A model generated the notes under the pieces. The model was not told the origin of the DNA and made no database searches. It saw only the letters and a program-made list of their open reading frames with translations. Made by a program: the position numbers and the translations under genes. DNA of 64,000 nucleotides. Origin: Apostichopus japonicus. Lineage: Eukaryota > Echinodermata > Holothuroidea > Aspidochirotida > Stichopodidae. Shown piece by piece: positions 47,658-61,135 of this stretch. Numbering within the stretch: position 1 is the stretch's first letter; every line of letters starts with the position of its first letter. The DNA lies in the NCBI RefSeq assembly GCF_037975245.1, contig NC_092567.1, positions 8,432,714 through 8,496,713 on the forward strand. The letters run 5' to 3'.

Positions 47658-47847
47658 ATGTCTCATGTGTACTCTTCCAGAGAGAAGGACAGAGAGGTGG
47701 AGAGAGAGACAGCTTTTTGGAGAGCGAAAGGGGGCGGGGATGTGAAGAGAGAGCTGGGTGGAGAGAGAGGGGTTGGAGAGAGAGCAGATAGTCTGACATT
47801 CTTCTCAGTGAAGTCTCTGAAGTTGTTCGTAGCAGACTGTTTTATTT

Positions 47848-47853
47848 AATAAA
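47848..47853 (+). terminator. Polyadenylation signal AATAAA
   Basis: A consensus AATAAA lies about 190 bases after the last stop and is followed by a T-rich stretch (CCGTCTTTTGCTTTCTG), as expected for a cleavage region. It is the likely 3' end of the receptor transcript. Confidence 0.5.
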
Positions 47854-47879
47854 CCGTCTTTTGCTTTCTGATTATTGAT

Positions 47880-50800
47880 CATATTTTGCGAGAAGATAGT
47901 AATTATCAACGATTTTCGTCGTTTAGCTTAAAATTAAATTAAAATTATTCTTTAAAGGACCTTGCCTTTCCAAATCTGCTTAACTCATTATTTTTTGTAG
48001 ACGCGTGACGTATAGAACGCATAAACTGCTACTTCGTCATTTATCGATTGTTCAATCGTGACATATGGAACGGATTTACTGCTGTTTTGTAACATAGAGA
48101 ATGGGTAATCATGTTCTTTATCATACAGATTAAATGTGATTTACTTAATATCATAGTGAATGTAGGTTATGATTAGGTTCTGAATTTGTCTTGATTAACT
48201 AAAGCTTAATAATATATCGAATGTGTAATTTCTTCGTTTTTCATTAAACGGATTAACTAGTGATAATGAATGTAGTGAATGTGCAATTGTAATCGTGTTC
48301 TGCACTAAAAGAACTATCAATTGCCACATTGTAATGTAATTTATGATATCTTTGCTGCATTTACAGAGAATAAAGTTCAACTTATGTTACATAATGGTAA
48401 TAGCATACTTACGTTACGTAATTATAACACCAAACAGTTCTAATATCAGAGGCAATGAGTGCTTTTCTCGTCTCAGTTCTTTTTTTTTACGACGAGTGTA
48501 TAGCCAATCGTTAAACCACTCTTTACGCTACCACCAGATAATAGAAATGCAATGTTGACCAGAGATTCAGGAAATTCCAAGTTGACCCAAAATACACCAA
48601 TTTGTAGTCAAATTAAATGAACTTGACAATTTTTAATTTGTTCATTATGTATTAGTATTATTCAATTATTTCTTTACTTATTCAACATCTATTATAAGTT
48701 CATATTTTGTTTTGTTTTTGTAAGTGTGTTACACAATCTCGAGATGCTTTATTTTTCTTCTATGTGGTTTATTTTCGATTTAATGTGGAAATATTAGATT
48801 TAATATAGGTATGGGATGTAATCATAATCGAGATGGACTGAATGAAGACCCTGCAGGTAGAAAAAAATGTTGGAGGTACCGACAAATATATGAAAGTGGA
48901 TTACATTTAATACGGTAGGCATAAGTACAGATAGTAACCTTCAACGTATTGAAACCGAAAAAAATCAAGAACCAAACATAGAAACTATTAGACACCGGCA
49001 GAGAGCTTGACCTCCGCCCAAGACCTGGGATCACCCTCCCTGGGAGAATCAACCTAAATAAGAGACCACCCAATGACTGTGCTGTACCATGTGGACTGGT
49101 TTAGCTCGCAAGCACTCTGTCCACCTGATTCCTAATCTAGAAGGCTCTTTACCCCTCATCAGAGCCAAGGCCTACCCCCAGCTAATAAAAGCAAGCTTGT
49201 CAATTGGAACTCAATTGGAACTGAATATACCAATCGATTGGTCCACCTAACTAACTAAAAGTTAGGAAACCCATTTGCCATATTTGTATGTAACGTTTTC
49301 AGCGTCCAAGACGGATCAGAATAATCACTCTGAAATTTTTGAACTTTGGGGTGGTAGGGGTGGGGGGAGGGTTTGGGATTGATGTGTCTTCAGATTAATG
49401 TGATATCAATTGTATATCTTTAAGAGAGAATAAACCAAATGTGAAGATGGTTGTATAATCTACCAATGTAACTTCTCAGTGAAATGATTTCACCTCCTAT
49501 GCTTACTTTTGTTTTTCGACAATTACAATTAAACTTATACGTATTTTGTTATTAACTTCGAAACCATTTAAAACGTGTATATATTTTTACTCTTTGCGTT
49601 TTTCATAAAGTGATCTTATTGGAAATACATATAATGTGTTAGAGTCACTATGATCTCTATCATAGGTCAGCAATTGCATATTAATCTATGAGTGATCTGT
49701 TATATCGAAGTTTTGGTGTATATCGAACTTCAAGACGTTTCCAGTTAAAATGACGTCATTTATTTAGGTTTTCTTTCCTTATTTAGCTTGTATATTTCAT
49801 GTAGCAGTTTTGTTACAAGTAATGACATGTTATGCATCATTTGCATTCACTTAGAGCTACCAGTTTTATATTTGTTTTTGTTGGGGTGGTTTGTGCTTTT
49901 TTTTTTTTTTTTGCCTTTGTTCATTGTTCATGGTTAATTCTGTAATCTATGGAATTTAAAGCCAACTGTAAACATAATATGTTGTATGGTTTACAATAAC
50001 GTGTATATTACGTAATATAATGATCATTGCATAACATTACTATTTTGAGCTAAATCAGTTAATTTAAAGATAATGTTTGGCTTTCTATTGTACTCTCCTT
50101 TATCTCATTACTACGCGGGCTATAAGCGTTTATATTCATGTATACTTTAGTTATGTATCTTCCCTTTAGTTACATTACAGCCGATAAAAGACAATACAAT
50201 GACGTGTCTGTGACGTCATTCAATAATAATTCGAACAAGATAATGACAATCTGAACATTTTGTTTACTGAAGCTTGAAATCAATGATCGTACTTCTATAT
50301 ATGGTAGGTCTTGTAGTTTACTCATGGCTGAGACCAATAGTTGTTCAACAAACCAATGTAAACTTTTGATAATAGGTTTTATAATGGCAAATTATTTCAG
50401 AATATTGTGCACATTGTAAGAAATAAATGAAAATATCGTTATTTTGTTAATACCACGTCATTGCAGTTTCTTAAATTGTTGGCTTCAATTGTCCAAGCTT
50501 TAAGACTCTTGCTAGCACACGAACAGGTCATTTCATTTTATACCCTCAAGATATTGTGATACATATTGTTGTAACCATTTCTGGGGTAATCTTCCACTAG
50601 CAATTTGCTAAAAAAAAAATAATAACTTTAAATCGCCTTCATGGATATTTGTTTTCTTTTTATATATTATATTCGATATAACACCTTTTTTAATCAATGT
50701 TTCCGTAATTTGCGATCTTTCTATTGTTCTATCTTTTCGTTCTTTTGTCTTTTCATTTTTTTGGCTTTCTTTTACCGTTTTTACCTTTCAAGTAATTAAA

Positions 50801-51270
50801 CAAAGGTAATGAGAGATATGTTTGTATAATGATAGAGGTAAAGTGTAAGAATATAGTTGATGAGCCATTCAGTTCGTATTCGATTAGCTGTTTCACGTGA
50901 TTGACTTGGAAAAGTCAATTTTTGCTAATCGTTCTGTCATCCTATACTAGAGAGTATTAACACGGACCTTACACTATGTGTTGTTGTTTTCGTTTCAAAA
51001 CACCTTACATTCTAACAGCCATGCATTACAACATGTCCTCGTTTTGTCCAAAATAATTAAACCTATATCTTGTTGTTGCAGTTTGGTATCCATTTTGTAT
51101 CTTATTCGTACCAAATTCTTATGTAACTTGTGATTACAATGACCATCAGAGATAAGTTTGATTTGATAATATTTTATTATAATTTTGTATTGTTATGAAT
51201 CGTATGGTGGTTTGAAAGGTACAACCGACATGTAGCCCTACTGTGTCAGTACAGCACGACATCATACTTA
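47880..51270. other. AT-rich intergenic stretch
   Basis: I find no gene. 48830-49230 has higher GC and less random composition and may be an unidentified old repeat. A G-rich run lies near 49354-49370 and a T run at 49900. Confidence 0.45.
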
Positions 51271-51289
51271 ATCTGTATATTTGTTTCGA

Positions 51290-51770
51290 ATTTCAGACTT
51301 TCAGGAAGTTGCCGAGTTGTCGCTTTGTATTAACCTTGACAACACGTCAAACACATGACTTTGTCGAGTTGATAAGTCACGCTAACCAGTAAAATCCTGA
51401 GAAGAGAATTGTCAAATTGTCGTGTTGTTTTATGTGTTTGGGACAACAACACTTGAAACACGTAATATTTGTCGAGATACCAACTAACACGATAACGTGA
51501 TATGTTGACGAAAATGGATAAATTGTCGAGTTGCTGCCTTACCCCATGGAGCTAGGTAACACATGACTTGGAAATATGTCAAAATAATTACATTTGTTGA
51601 CATGTCAAGTAACAAAACAATTACAAAAATATTGAATGATCAAGATGCCGTGCTGTATCTTTACTTTCACAGCACGTCAAAACTACGTTCATTTAAGACT
51701 TACACTAACAGGACACATTGACAATAAAATATCAAATTGTTTGAATGTCGTGCTACTTATTAAAGCAGTA
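51290..51770. repeat. Degenerate GTCGAGTTG/CAACACGTCA self-complementary region
   Basis: Related words (TTGTCGAGTTG, AATTGTCGTGTTG, GACAACACGTCAA, CAACACTTGAAACACG) recur in both orientations over about 450 bases. The stretch could fold on itself extensively. No coding frame is present. Confidence 0.5.
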
Positions 51771-52149
51771 AGTTTATAACTTGTTTGTCCCTTCAGAACC
51801 GCCGTGAAATCACGATATTGACTTGTAAATTAATAAAACTTCAAATCAAAGATTCTGTGATCCGTTTCCTTTCTTCGTCTGCTTTCTATATTCTACTGCA
51901 GTGTTAGTGTTAGCAAAGGTACTAACTTGAAGAGATAATCTAAATATTTTGAATGACTGCCCCCTCCCCTTTGGATTTTGTTGCATTTCCAGGTGGCCTC
52001 AGATGCAATTTGGTGCAATATAGCACACTTCAACACCCACTCCATTTTGTAAACTTAATTTTGTATTTACCCTTGGCCTTAGATGCAATTTGGTGCTCCA
52101 AATGAGATTTTTTTTCTCATTTGGAAATGAAAAAAGGTGTTTTCTGACT

Positions 52150-52245
52150 TGCGAACCGGGGGGCGGAATGATACTTCCGCCCCTCCACATTTTTCACTGG
52201 GGGGGGCTGGCGCCCCCCAGCCCCCCGGTTCCTACGCCCTTGTGA
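52150..52245. repeat. GC-rich foldback with CGTAGGA end
   Basis: GGGGCGGAA and TTCCGCCCC form one stem around TGATAC. GGGGGGCTGG and CCAGCCCCCC form another. The block ends in GGTTCCTACGCCC, the inverted form of the GGCGTAGGA signature seen at 31650. It is an insertion of that family on the minus strand. Confidence 0.65.
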
Positions 52246-53475
52246 ATTTGTATATTTGTTATCTTGATTTGGAGGTTAATGACGACAAGTACGAAATGAA
52301 AATATTTTTAATGAAGGGGAATCTAGCGACATGTAGTTTAGTCAGCTATCTTTGAAGGCATAGTAAAGATTTAAAAAAAAAGTTCGTCCTACTCAGGGCC
52401 GTTCCAAACGATGCCAAACAACGATTACATTAATAAGTAGCATACTTTGAGAGACATTTAACAACTGATAAATAGCATTTTGCTATACGGATCTTCCCTC
52501 TTCTGGTCACACCTACATTTTGTTTTTAACATGATTTAGCTGGTTATTCATAAACAAAGATCAACTTTTATTTTAATGCAGTAAATGTTCTTTCAGAACT
52601 GGTGGATATTCCGCTGTCACCGAATATGATTTTGGCCAAGCTATATAAGTTCAAAAATAGCTTGATGTCATTCAAATCCAGAAGATTGTTTGTATGACCT
52701 GGTATAGTTTCTTCTTTGACTGAGTAATTGGCTTATTTCATCCTTCATGGTGTGATTTTGTGGTCAGCAGTACAAGAGATATATCTTTCTCGTTAACAGC
52801 GCAGTTTATGGTATACCGCCAGCTGACATATTGTGGCAATTCATCGTAAGCAAGCGATAGTATCAGATTGATACAAAGTTCAATGGTAGGGTAATGATTG
52901 TTCCTTGTTTATGTGTTTAACTAGTCAACTTACTGATAGTAATCATTAATTAAATAAAAACATCAAACAGTACACACACCACAGTTCAAAATACAAAAGG
53001 GAAGGCAGGGGATGGTGGCTGGAAATCTGGACACACTAGGATTATTTCGATCATCCATGTTTATTTGAGATAGGAAGGGCCGCCCTGACGTAACTTAGTT
53101 GTTGATGTTTACAAGAATGAATATTCAAAGAACATAATGATATAGATATAAACATCAAGAGAAACATAAATGGAACCAGAGTAATATACAGCTTACAACC
53201 GTAAAAGCTTTTTTGCATTTATTAGGGGAAGACTGTGATCGTTTTTATAACCGATTTGCAATTGGTTTTGCTTAGGTTGTGAATACAACTATTATCGGTT
53301 TGATTTGTAACCGATAATCCAATGTTATTGCCGATAATATTTCATTTTCACTTGAATAACCTGGAGTACTGATTCAAAACAAGACTGGCATCGAGCGATA
53401 ATCAATTTTTTCCGACAGAATAAAACTGGAATATATAATGAGTGAGTATTTTGCTTTGTCATACACGTGTTTCAG
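52246..53475. other. AT-rich, no recognised gene
   Basis: 53240-53340 repeats ATTATCGGTT and AACCGATAAT in both orientations. Nothing else is supported. Confidence 0.4.
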
Positions 53476-53505
53476 GAATACTTTCGACATGCGAGGAAGC
53501 ATCCG
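53476..53505 (+). CDS. Isolated candidate micro-exon
   Basis: ACGTGTTTCAG acceptor and CATCCG/GTAAGA donor bound 30 bases reading EYFRHARKHP in phase 0. Its size and phase resemble the receptor tail exons, but it lies beyond the polyadenylation signal. It may belong to another transcript or be chance. Confidence 0.2.
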
Positions 53506-54320
53506 GTAAGATTAGCATAACAATACGCGTAAAATCCCATTCTTTGTTCCGAAGAAGAAATGAATGAAAAGAAAACCACACGTGGCTTTGTAAACATTCC
53601 AGGCTCAGGTGTTCTGTATCTAGTCATACAGTATTGTATTAATGATAATAGTAAGCTTGCACATTCATATGGTACGGATTCTAAAGTCAGGCCAATGCAT
53701 CAATTAAAAAAAATGCAACCTTCTCATCGTGCTTTACATCTATGGAAAAGTTTTTGCAATTTTTGTCGTTGGATCGATATCCCAGGATTTTACCTTGTGA
53801 TTCTTTTGCGTTGATTTCGATATTCCAGATGGATGTAGACTATATACTACCATGAATTAAGGATCAATATAGTTTTCAGAGACCTACATCTTTTCGTGGG
53901 CTGAGAAGATGATTCCTTGTGGAGGATTAAGTTTGTTGAGAGGATCAGTTTGGTTTTATACCGGGATACACTTTCAACTAATTAGCGTACGTAACGATAG
54001 TTATTTTCTAATGGTGAAGGTCGTACGCAATTTTACCTTCCTGACTTCTCGAAATTTCTGGGAGATAAACAGAAATTGGCTTTCAAAGTATTGTCCCGTT
54101 GACCTCTCGTCATCCATGTGAGTACACATTCCAATGAAATTTTATGTTAATATTAGAAAACTGGAATAAACGGTACTATGTGAAACACGAACAACAATTT
54201 ACTTCTCAAAGACAAGTAGAGCACAACCCACAATTAATTAACTTGAACTAGCCCATGATTTTCTTCAATAAATAATCTACTTATAAATGTCCTATATTGT
54301 AATTAAGTTTAATATATCAA

Positions 54321-54840
54321 ATACGAGAATATATACGCATCCCCTGATGTAAACAATAACGTTACACTCAAATACTGGCAAACTAGGCATGCAGTAGCTG
54401 GTTTACGTCTTAAGGGGATAGAGGGTAAATTTCAATAGTCTTTCCTGAAATGTCGATCGTAAGGGAAACAGATATTGGATACCGCTGTTACCGGTCGAAA
54501 AGTGAAATAGCGGCTTACCAACTAGCAGCCTAAATTGTTTTATATTTAAACTATTGTTTGAACATCCTCCGATGATCAATCACCACCCCAGCCCAAACTG
54601 TAAAATTAGAATAAGGTGAAATATGTAAAACAATAGTCCTTCACTTTCTTCATAGAGACGGAATTATATCGCGCAGTCATGTTCCATCAATTGTGCTGCA
54701 TACACAGACATCAGACAAAAAAAGTTACACAGACACCTGTGTCTCATTTCTTTTCATAATAAAAGTAAATTAGTCATCATTCCAGAGCATGAAACTTGTT
54801 TGTTGAAATGTAAAATAGAACCAAACCTAATTTGATTTTA
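54321..54840 (+). repeat. Duplicated segment, copy 1
   Basis: This segment matches 56471-56905 in the same orientation. Shared words include ATGATGTAAACAATAAC, AAATGTCGATCG, CATCCTCCGATGAT, AATCACCACCCCAGCCCAAA and ACAATAGTCCTT. Conservation is patchy, as in a non-coding duplication about 2.15 kb apart. Confidence 0.85.
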
Positions 54841-56470
54841 CAATATCATTTTAAGTAAGTACCAAGTCGAATTATGTACTGTTAATTCATCAATCAATCT
54901 CCAATTATTGTTTCGCATAATTCATTAGTGGGCGTTAAGTAAAACTGGTCAATACCTACCGTCAAAATGTCGGTACAAATAATTCCTTCACTAATGTAAT
55001 ATCACACTTTCGCCATGAGAATATTATATCCATGCAGGCAAGAACAAATATACGTTTTTCAGAAAGAGTTCAGATGGGGTGCGTGCATTTGTGGGTGTGG
55101 GTGCGCGTGTATGTGTGATGTTACTTTTCCATTCACGGAGATGAATACCAATGTAGCCTAACTTAAACATTACTCTACTACCTTTCCTTCTTTTGTTCTC
55201 GGAATGTATTGGAAAATAACATTTAATTCTCAGCACTGCATGAGTGTGCCATTGTTCATTATTCTAATTACTACTTTCAGCAACTTAAAATAATGCCTTC
55301 TAACCATGTTTGGTTTAAATCTTAAGACATGGCTACTGTAATAGGTGGTTATTGTATATAGTAGACGAAAAACTCATACATGTATGGATTGTGCATGCAT
55401 GATGTTATAGTGAATATTTGTCCATATTTGTTAAATGTTAGTGCATTATTTATATTTTGTTTATATTTTAACTCCAATTTACATATTCAAAGTGAAAATT
55501 TTGTTCCGTGGTGATGCAATTGCTCATATCTATTTGGTGTACTTTGAAATTTGGAGAACATAACTAACTGTATTGTTTAGTCGGGTTAAAAAAGAACAAT
55601 TACCATACCATTTGATATCCTTTCTTCCAAAATATTATTGTTGCATATGCGAAATGAAAGCTCATATTTAAGAAGCAATATTTTCTACTATGCATGTTAT
55701 TACGTGACGTGTTAGTACTTCACCAAGACACATACAAGCTTGACATGCACTGCGCGTTCTAACTCGGAATTTACTTGCCCAATAACCAAAGAAATATGGC
55801 AGGTTCTAGCGCACCATACATGTTAGGGTACGTAATTACATTATAAAGGCGTCAACGAGCTTATACAATACGTTCGTCAACATTGGTTAATTGCATGGAA
55901 GTCTCAGTAAATTTAAGTGTGCTTCCGATGAGATATGCATCTCCGCGGATTGCCCTCATGTATATTATTTGTAGTGAATATAATTGTTAAATATTTACTA
56001 CAGAACGTTGTTTGAGAAGTGTGTGTCGCTCAGTACAGACTAGTCTGTAGCTTTAAGGTAATATTGCGACCAAGCCGGTTCAGTTACATGATCTGAAATG
56101 TCTCAATCGTAGCTGCGTATACTAATAAAGGAGAGCTCACAAATATCAAATATCATCAGCTAATAAAAATTAATTCAACAATTAAACACCGTGGATAAAT
56201 AAAACATATTTTAAATGATATATATTGATAAATAAAACAGACGTATACTCGCAACCGAAGGTTTCATTATACTCTGATTGAAGTATAGAGGTTTCATCTT
56301 ATGATCTGTGTCATAGACTAACACCAACTATCACAAACCATTCACCAACACACACAAAAGCTAGTAATATTCACTCAAAAAAGACCCAGAAATAATTAAA
56401 CGTTTATCTAGGCAAGCTTGAATTTTCTTAAAAAGGAAGCAACTTATTTTGATCTTTATTCTCATGAAAA
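54841..56470. other. AT-rich spacer between the duplicated segments
   Basis: A GT-rich run lies at 55080-55115. No exon is supported. Confidence 0.4.
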
Positions 56471-56905
56471 TGAATCAATCAAATACCAGAATACGTATCC
56501 CATGATGTAAACAATAACATGGCAGCTTTTGCAAGTTACTGTCGAACTAGTCCTGCAGTAGCTGTTACATTTTAAAGAAGATAGAGGGTAACTTTCAATC
56601 GCCTTTTCTAAAATGTCGATCGGAGAGGCAAAAATACCGCTGATACCGGTCAAAACTTAATTAACGGCGAACCAATTAACAGCCTTAATTTTTTATGGTT
56701 AAAATAATACTTTGAGCATCCTCCGATGATAAATCACCACCCCAGCCCAAATGAATAATTAGAATAAGATGAATTATGTAAGACAATAGTCCTTAACTTT
56801 CTTGATAGAAGCGGAATTATTTAGTGCAGTCATTGTCTATCATTTGTGTTGAATACATGGAAACCAGAAAAAAATACTGTATCAGAGCCAAACCTAACTT
56901 GATAA
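56471..56905 (+). repeat. Duplicated segment, copy 2
   Basis: This is the partner of 54321-54840, somewhat shorter through deletions. The best-kept block is the CATCCTCCGATGAT to ACAATAGTCCTT region in both copies. Confidence 0.85.
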
Positions 56906-59900
56906 TAATAGCGTAGGATTAATTGTAGACTGGTACATGGTATTGTCCAATAGACCTATAGACCTATAGTTGTAAGTAAGGCTTAACGATACTTGTACAA
57001 CTAAAGATAAAGCTATTTCCTCAGGTGTTTATTACAACCAACGCTGTGCAACTACGAAGTTCCTATATACTTAATCTGTGGATAGAAAACGTCATGATGA
57101 TATTTCTATTCGTGATCTCATTAACACTATCGGTATTACGTAGGACTATAAACCTAGTCCGCTGGTATTTAGTAGCAAACTCAACGGTTCCGAGGTGAAA
57201 TGTGTTTTTTAAAAACATTATAATAAGTACTTCCTCGCCCCTACCGATCCTGTTTTAAACATTCTTATGTAAAGTGTTTTTTTTTTTCTAGTTTAAATGA
57301 TAGGATCAAGTGTCGAGAATGTCTGACCACCTCATTAATTACAGAAACTAATGTAATGTTAGCGTAAAGTGAGACATTTGACTGCGGTATCACAAGGGAT
57401 GCACTTAAAAAATGTATGTTTTATTTTACATTATTCATGAAAAATTGTTATTGAAAGAAGAAAGGAAAACATAATTTATAGAATCTATATTTCAATGTTT
57501 ATTTTTAACTTACGGAGCTTTAGACAGAAATTGCTAAATACAAGTTATCAGTAACAACTTTGCATAAATGCTGCTTTTCTGCGTTGAATGTATGACCATC
57601 CGTCAATATGTATTGTGCAACTGACATTGTACAACAACGTACCTAAATACATATATGATACTGCAATCTTCTAAAGTAAATATAAGTGAAAGAGTTCGCA
57701 CAAAAATGTATTACTGTTAACTGTGGGGGACACAGTCTAATCTGTAATGGACCAAACGCTTCGCAATTTGGGAGCAACCAACTGGTTGTTAATTGTAACC
57801 ATTAGTAGGTCTCATAGTGTGTAAGTATGAATGAATGACACGGTAAAACAAACTCAAAATACAGATGGAAAAGTTTTCAGGAAGTGAATTAGACTATTTA
57901 AATCGCACTAATGGAAAAAAGGTCGGTGGTGAGGGCATCATCGAACGCACATTTGTAATAGCTGAATAATGACCAGTTTCTTGGATATACACATTATTAT
58001 TTTTATAGTAATCAAGGTGAAATATAATTGTATTCTGCTTTTGCGTGGAAGAGAGATTTCAATGAATACATAGAGTGGTCTCTCCGATAGTAAGTTTATT
58101 GTGGATTACACTGGAGCATCATGAATCAGACTTGGTATTATTGCATATGTATATTCATTATTAGGCAATGCAAAACGACGATTTTCGAAACATTAATAGG
58201 ATTACTTAGAAAATGGCAATTTGGAGCTTTCTTAAATCATATAAATGACTTAATGAAAGTAAGAAACTGGTAACTTCATCTATGTGAGTATGTCATCACA
58301 TTAATTATGTTTCTGTTCGTATTGATCCCTCATGGATGTTTTTCTTACGAACATGGTCATTTCTATCATTTCGACGTAATTATTTTCAAGGTCCTGATTT
58401 AGTTTAGCAAATAATATAGAGGAATGTATAGTTTCAGAAAAACTCTATACCTCAATGTTTGCGAAGTTTTATACGAAACATGGCAAATTGTCGGATTTTC
58501 AAAGAGAAATTCAGAAACTAAATTATTTTTTTACCAAATAAAATTGCACCAAATCGTCACACAAACAAAGATTGAAGACGAGAGCCACGCAAAACATCGC
58601 ATAAGTCGTTTGTAAAAGTACATATCTGTCTACATGTCAGAGGCCATCGACAACTGTCTATTAAGCAACATACAATGTTGTGCACCCGTCACTCACACTC
58701 TCAAGTATTTGTGTGAATCGTTTGCGGTACTTACTAGCCATGAATCATAGATTAACATGACGCCACACCAGCTATTTCGCTGTGCTGCCCTCTGTTCCTT
58801 TCACTGCTATACAACCAAAAATGAAAGACACGATCGTGACTCATTATCTTACCAAATCGTCACAATTGACCTTAAATATTTGCTATCATATAATATAGTA
58901 AGCCTCTTTATTTTCACTGCCTTATCTAACTAATCACTTTTAAAGTAAGATCACCTATAGGCCACATTAAACATCAAGTAATATTGTTCGTCAGATAATC
59001 AGTGTCTGTTCGCGGTGTTTGTTTACTCCTCAATAAAAAAGCCAGAGAAGTGACGGTAAAAGGGTAGGTATGGGCGTCACAGATATACGTCCATACCTAA
59101 AAAGTTTGCTTTCAATAAGTACAAATAGGTAAACTTGTGTTACCGTCGAGTCAAAGGCACCCCTCCTCCTATTCATAAAGTTTGTGCCACTGTTAGCGTA
59201 TAGTTGTCCACGCGATAAAGACAGGTCATAATTTGTTGCTTGTCGTTATTTGAAAAGCAGCAAATTCGTCATTTTGATCCTTTTTGTCCAGATTTAACGT
59301 TAGAATCACTCAAATACTCGAGAGGGAAAAAGCAGATATTAGTCGTACTGTCCTTTCAGAACCACCGTAAATGGTTCATCAATGTTTAAATAAGAACTTA
59401 TGTTAATGTTCTAGAGAGAGGACACGGAAGGGAGGGGGAGGGGAACGGAGCACAACTGTTCTTGCAGTTAATGTGATTAGACGCACGTTACGATGAATTG
59501 ATTTGTGATTTTTTAAGATCAACTTTAAATTTGTGACCGAGAAAAGGGAGTTTTGTCATGGCAGGTGATTCCAGGAATCACCAGATGTTCATTGCATTTC
59601 GATTTATATTGAACTGGTCCACTGCATGGCGATGGAATCGGGCCGGAAATGTAAAACGTTCTCCACACTGTTGTGTGAAAATCGCAAATGTACACATTTC
59701 ATTGATTAATTAATGGAAAAGTGTCCTTCTTTGTTCAATTTACATGGTTTGTTGTTGAGAAATTAATAAATATAATAGTTCGTAAAATACGTCTAAATGA
59801 ACCCTGAACGATGTTAAAAAACTTTGTTTTAACGACATGGTGAATAGTTTATCACAGCATGAACGAATATAAGTGTAATAAAATGGAGAATATGATACAT

Positions 59901-60191
59901 AAAATCATAATTTAATGTTGTGCAGTTTTTTCGGCAATAATTCCGTGGCTCCTTAAATCTTTGCTTTTTGTTGATGTTGTTCTTGTTGAATTTTTCTTCT
60001 GCCGAGATTAAACTAATGAGTGTGGTTACGAGCATTAAAACTGCTGCTGTTGTTGTTAAATATAATCTGACAGTGTCTTATATACACAAACTAGCTTTAA
60101 CACTGCTGTCATTGTTAAATACAATATGATAGTGTCATATATATACTAAGCAGCTTTAGGAGAGAACAGATCATTTCTTATTTTATTTCAG
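56906..60191. other. AT-rich, no recognised gene
   Basis: There is no repeat array and no exon pair that I can support. Confidence 0.4.
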
Positions 60192-60251
60192 ATTCCAGAT
60201 AGTCAGCTCGCGCATAAACAGCCACGAGGCTCAAAGTCATCAGTAAACACG
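60192..60251 (+). CDS. Isolated candidate exon, 20 codons
   Basis: TTATTTTATTTCAG acceptor and AACACG/GTATAT donor bound 60 bases reading IPDSQLAHKQPRGSKSSVNT in phase 0. It is basic and polar, like a tail or linker. No partner exon is identified. Confidence 0.22.
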
Positions 60252-60810
60252 GTATATGGCCCTGGTTTTCCATTTATTGTAAGGGGGGGGGGGGGGCTTA
60301 GTGACACAAGTTTTCACTTTAATCATATTAGTGAATGTGTCGGCTTGGACAAGAGGCCTTGCGAAGAGGAGGTACCACTAACATTTAAAAACTTCTACTT
60401 CATTACGGGTGCTTAGTTGCAAAATGATGTTATACAGGAGAAGACAATTATCAAAATCATTCACTTTCTTGTCTACGCCTCTGCGTCGTCATACAAATTC
60501 ACCCTGTGTGTTCGTATGCTAGTGAGTGTTGTGCATTTACGACAGTGTTATTTTATAGCATAGTTTTGTACACTGTACAGATAACGCACATTATCACCAA
60601 CAGTCTGAACTCTAAAAGGACCTATAAGACAGCACCCTCGGATAGGACGCTGGAGAGGGTCATTGAGGGTGTATGCCATCTTCGGTGTGTAAGCGACCAT
60701 CAACGCGCTGACGAATAACTTTTACTTTCGAGGGCGCTTGACCATCTTATTCAGAAAAAGAGTGAAATTGAAACTAATCAGATCAAACACCAAACTTGGT
60801 TGTGAGTGTA

Positions 60811-60872
60811 TTGAATAATCTGATAAATATTGAATAATCTGATAAATGTTGAATAATCTGATAGATATTGAG
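60811..60872 (+). repeat. Three-copy 20-bp tandem repeat
   Basis: TGAATAATCTGATAAATATT, then a copy with ATGTT and a copy with AGATATT, in direct succession. Confidence 0.8.
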
Positions 60873-61039
60873 TATTGTTCTGTCTAATTGAATGACTTGA
60901 GAACATGACGATGAATGGTATCTCAGGATTCATTTCTCTTTTCCAATAATACTGATAGATCTCTGTTTAGGTGGAATAGGGTTTTGTCTATTGTCCTCGT
61001 TCTACCAGGTACGGCAAAGAGTTTTAAATCCTGAGGAGT

Positions 61040-61135
61040 GCTGGTGTGTGTGTGTGGGGGGGGGGGGGGCAAGCTTCGAGTGGTAGTGGTGTTTGTGGGG
61101 AACGACTACACAGACTACACTCTAAGCCCCCCACC
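61040..61135. repeat. GT/poly-G run and partial inverted repeat
   Basis: GGTGTGTGTGTGTGGGGGGG runs into a 14-base G tract. TAGTGGTGTTTGTGGGG is partly mirrored by CCCCCCACCACAAATATCAC about 35 bases later. Confidence 0.6.

Larger units (their letters stand above)
10229..47853 (+). other. Gene model: membrane-anchored NACHT-LRR receptor
   Basis: This entry groups the exons listed separately. The order is: decayed Ig exon, transmembrane exon, basic juxtamembrane exon, linker, NACHT, two leucine-rich cassettes, tail of micro-exons, and a last exon followed by AATAAA at 47848-47853. Reading phase is kept at every junction from 11015 to 26597, over thirteen exons, which is strong evidence that they belong to one transcript. 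Introns are large and repeat-filled; the longest run from 27496 to 37665 and from 42593 to 47616. The start codon and signal peptide are not found, so the 5' end is partial. The tail has several in-frame splice choices that sequence alone cannot rank. NACHT proteins are usually soluble, so the membrane exon is unusual. Confidence 0.6.
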
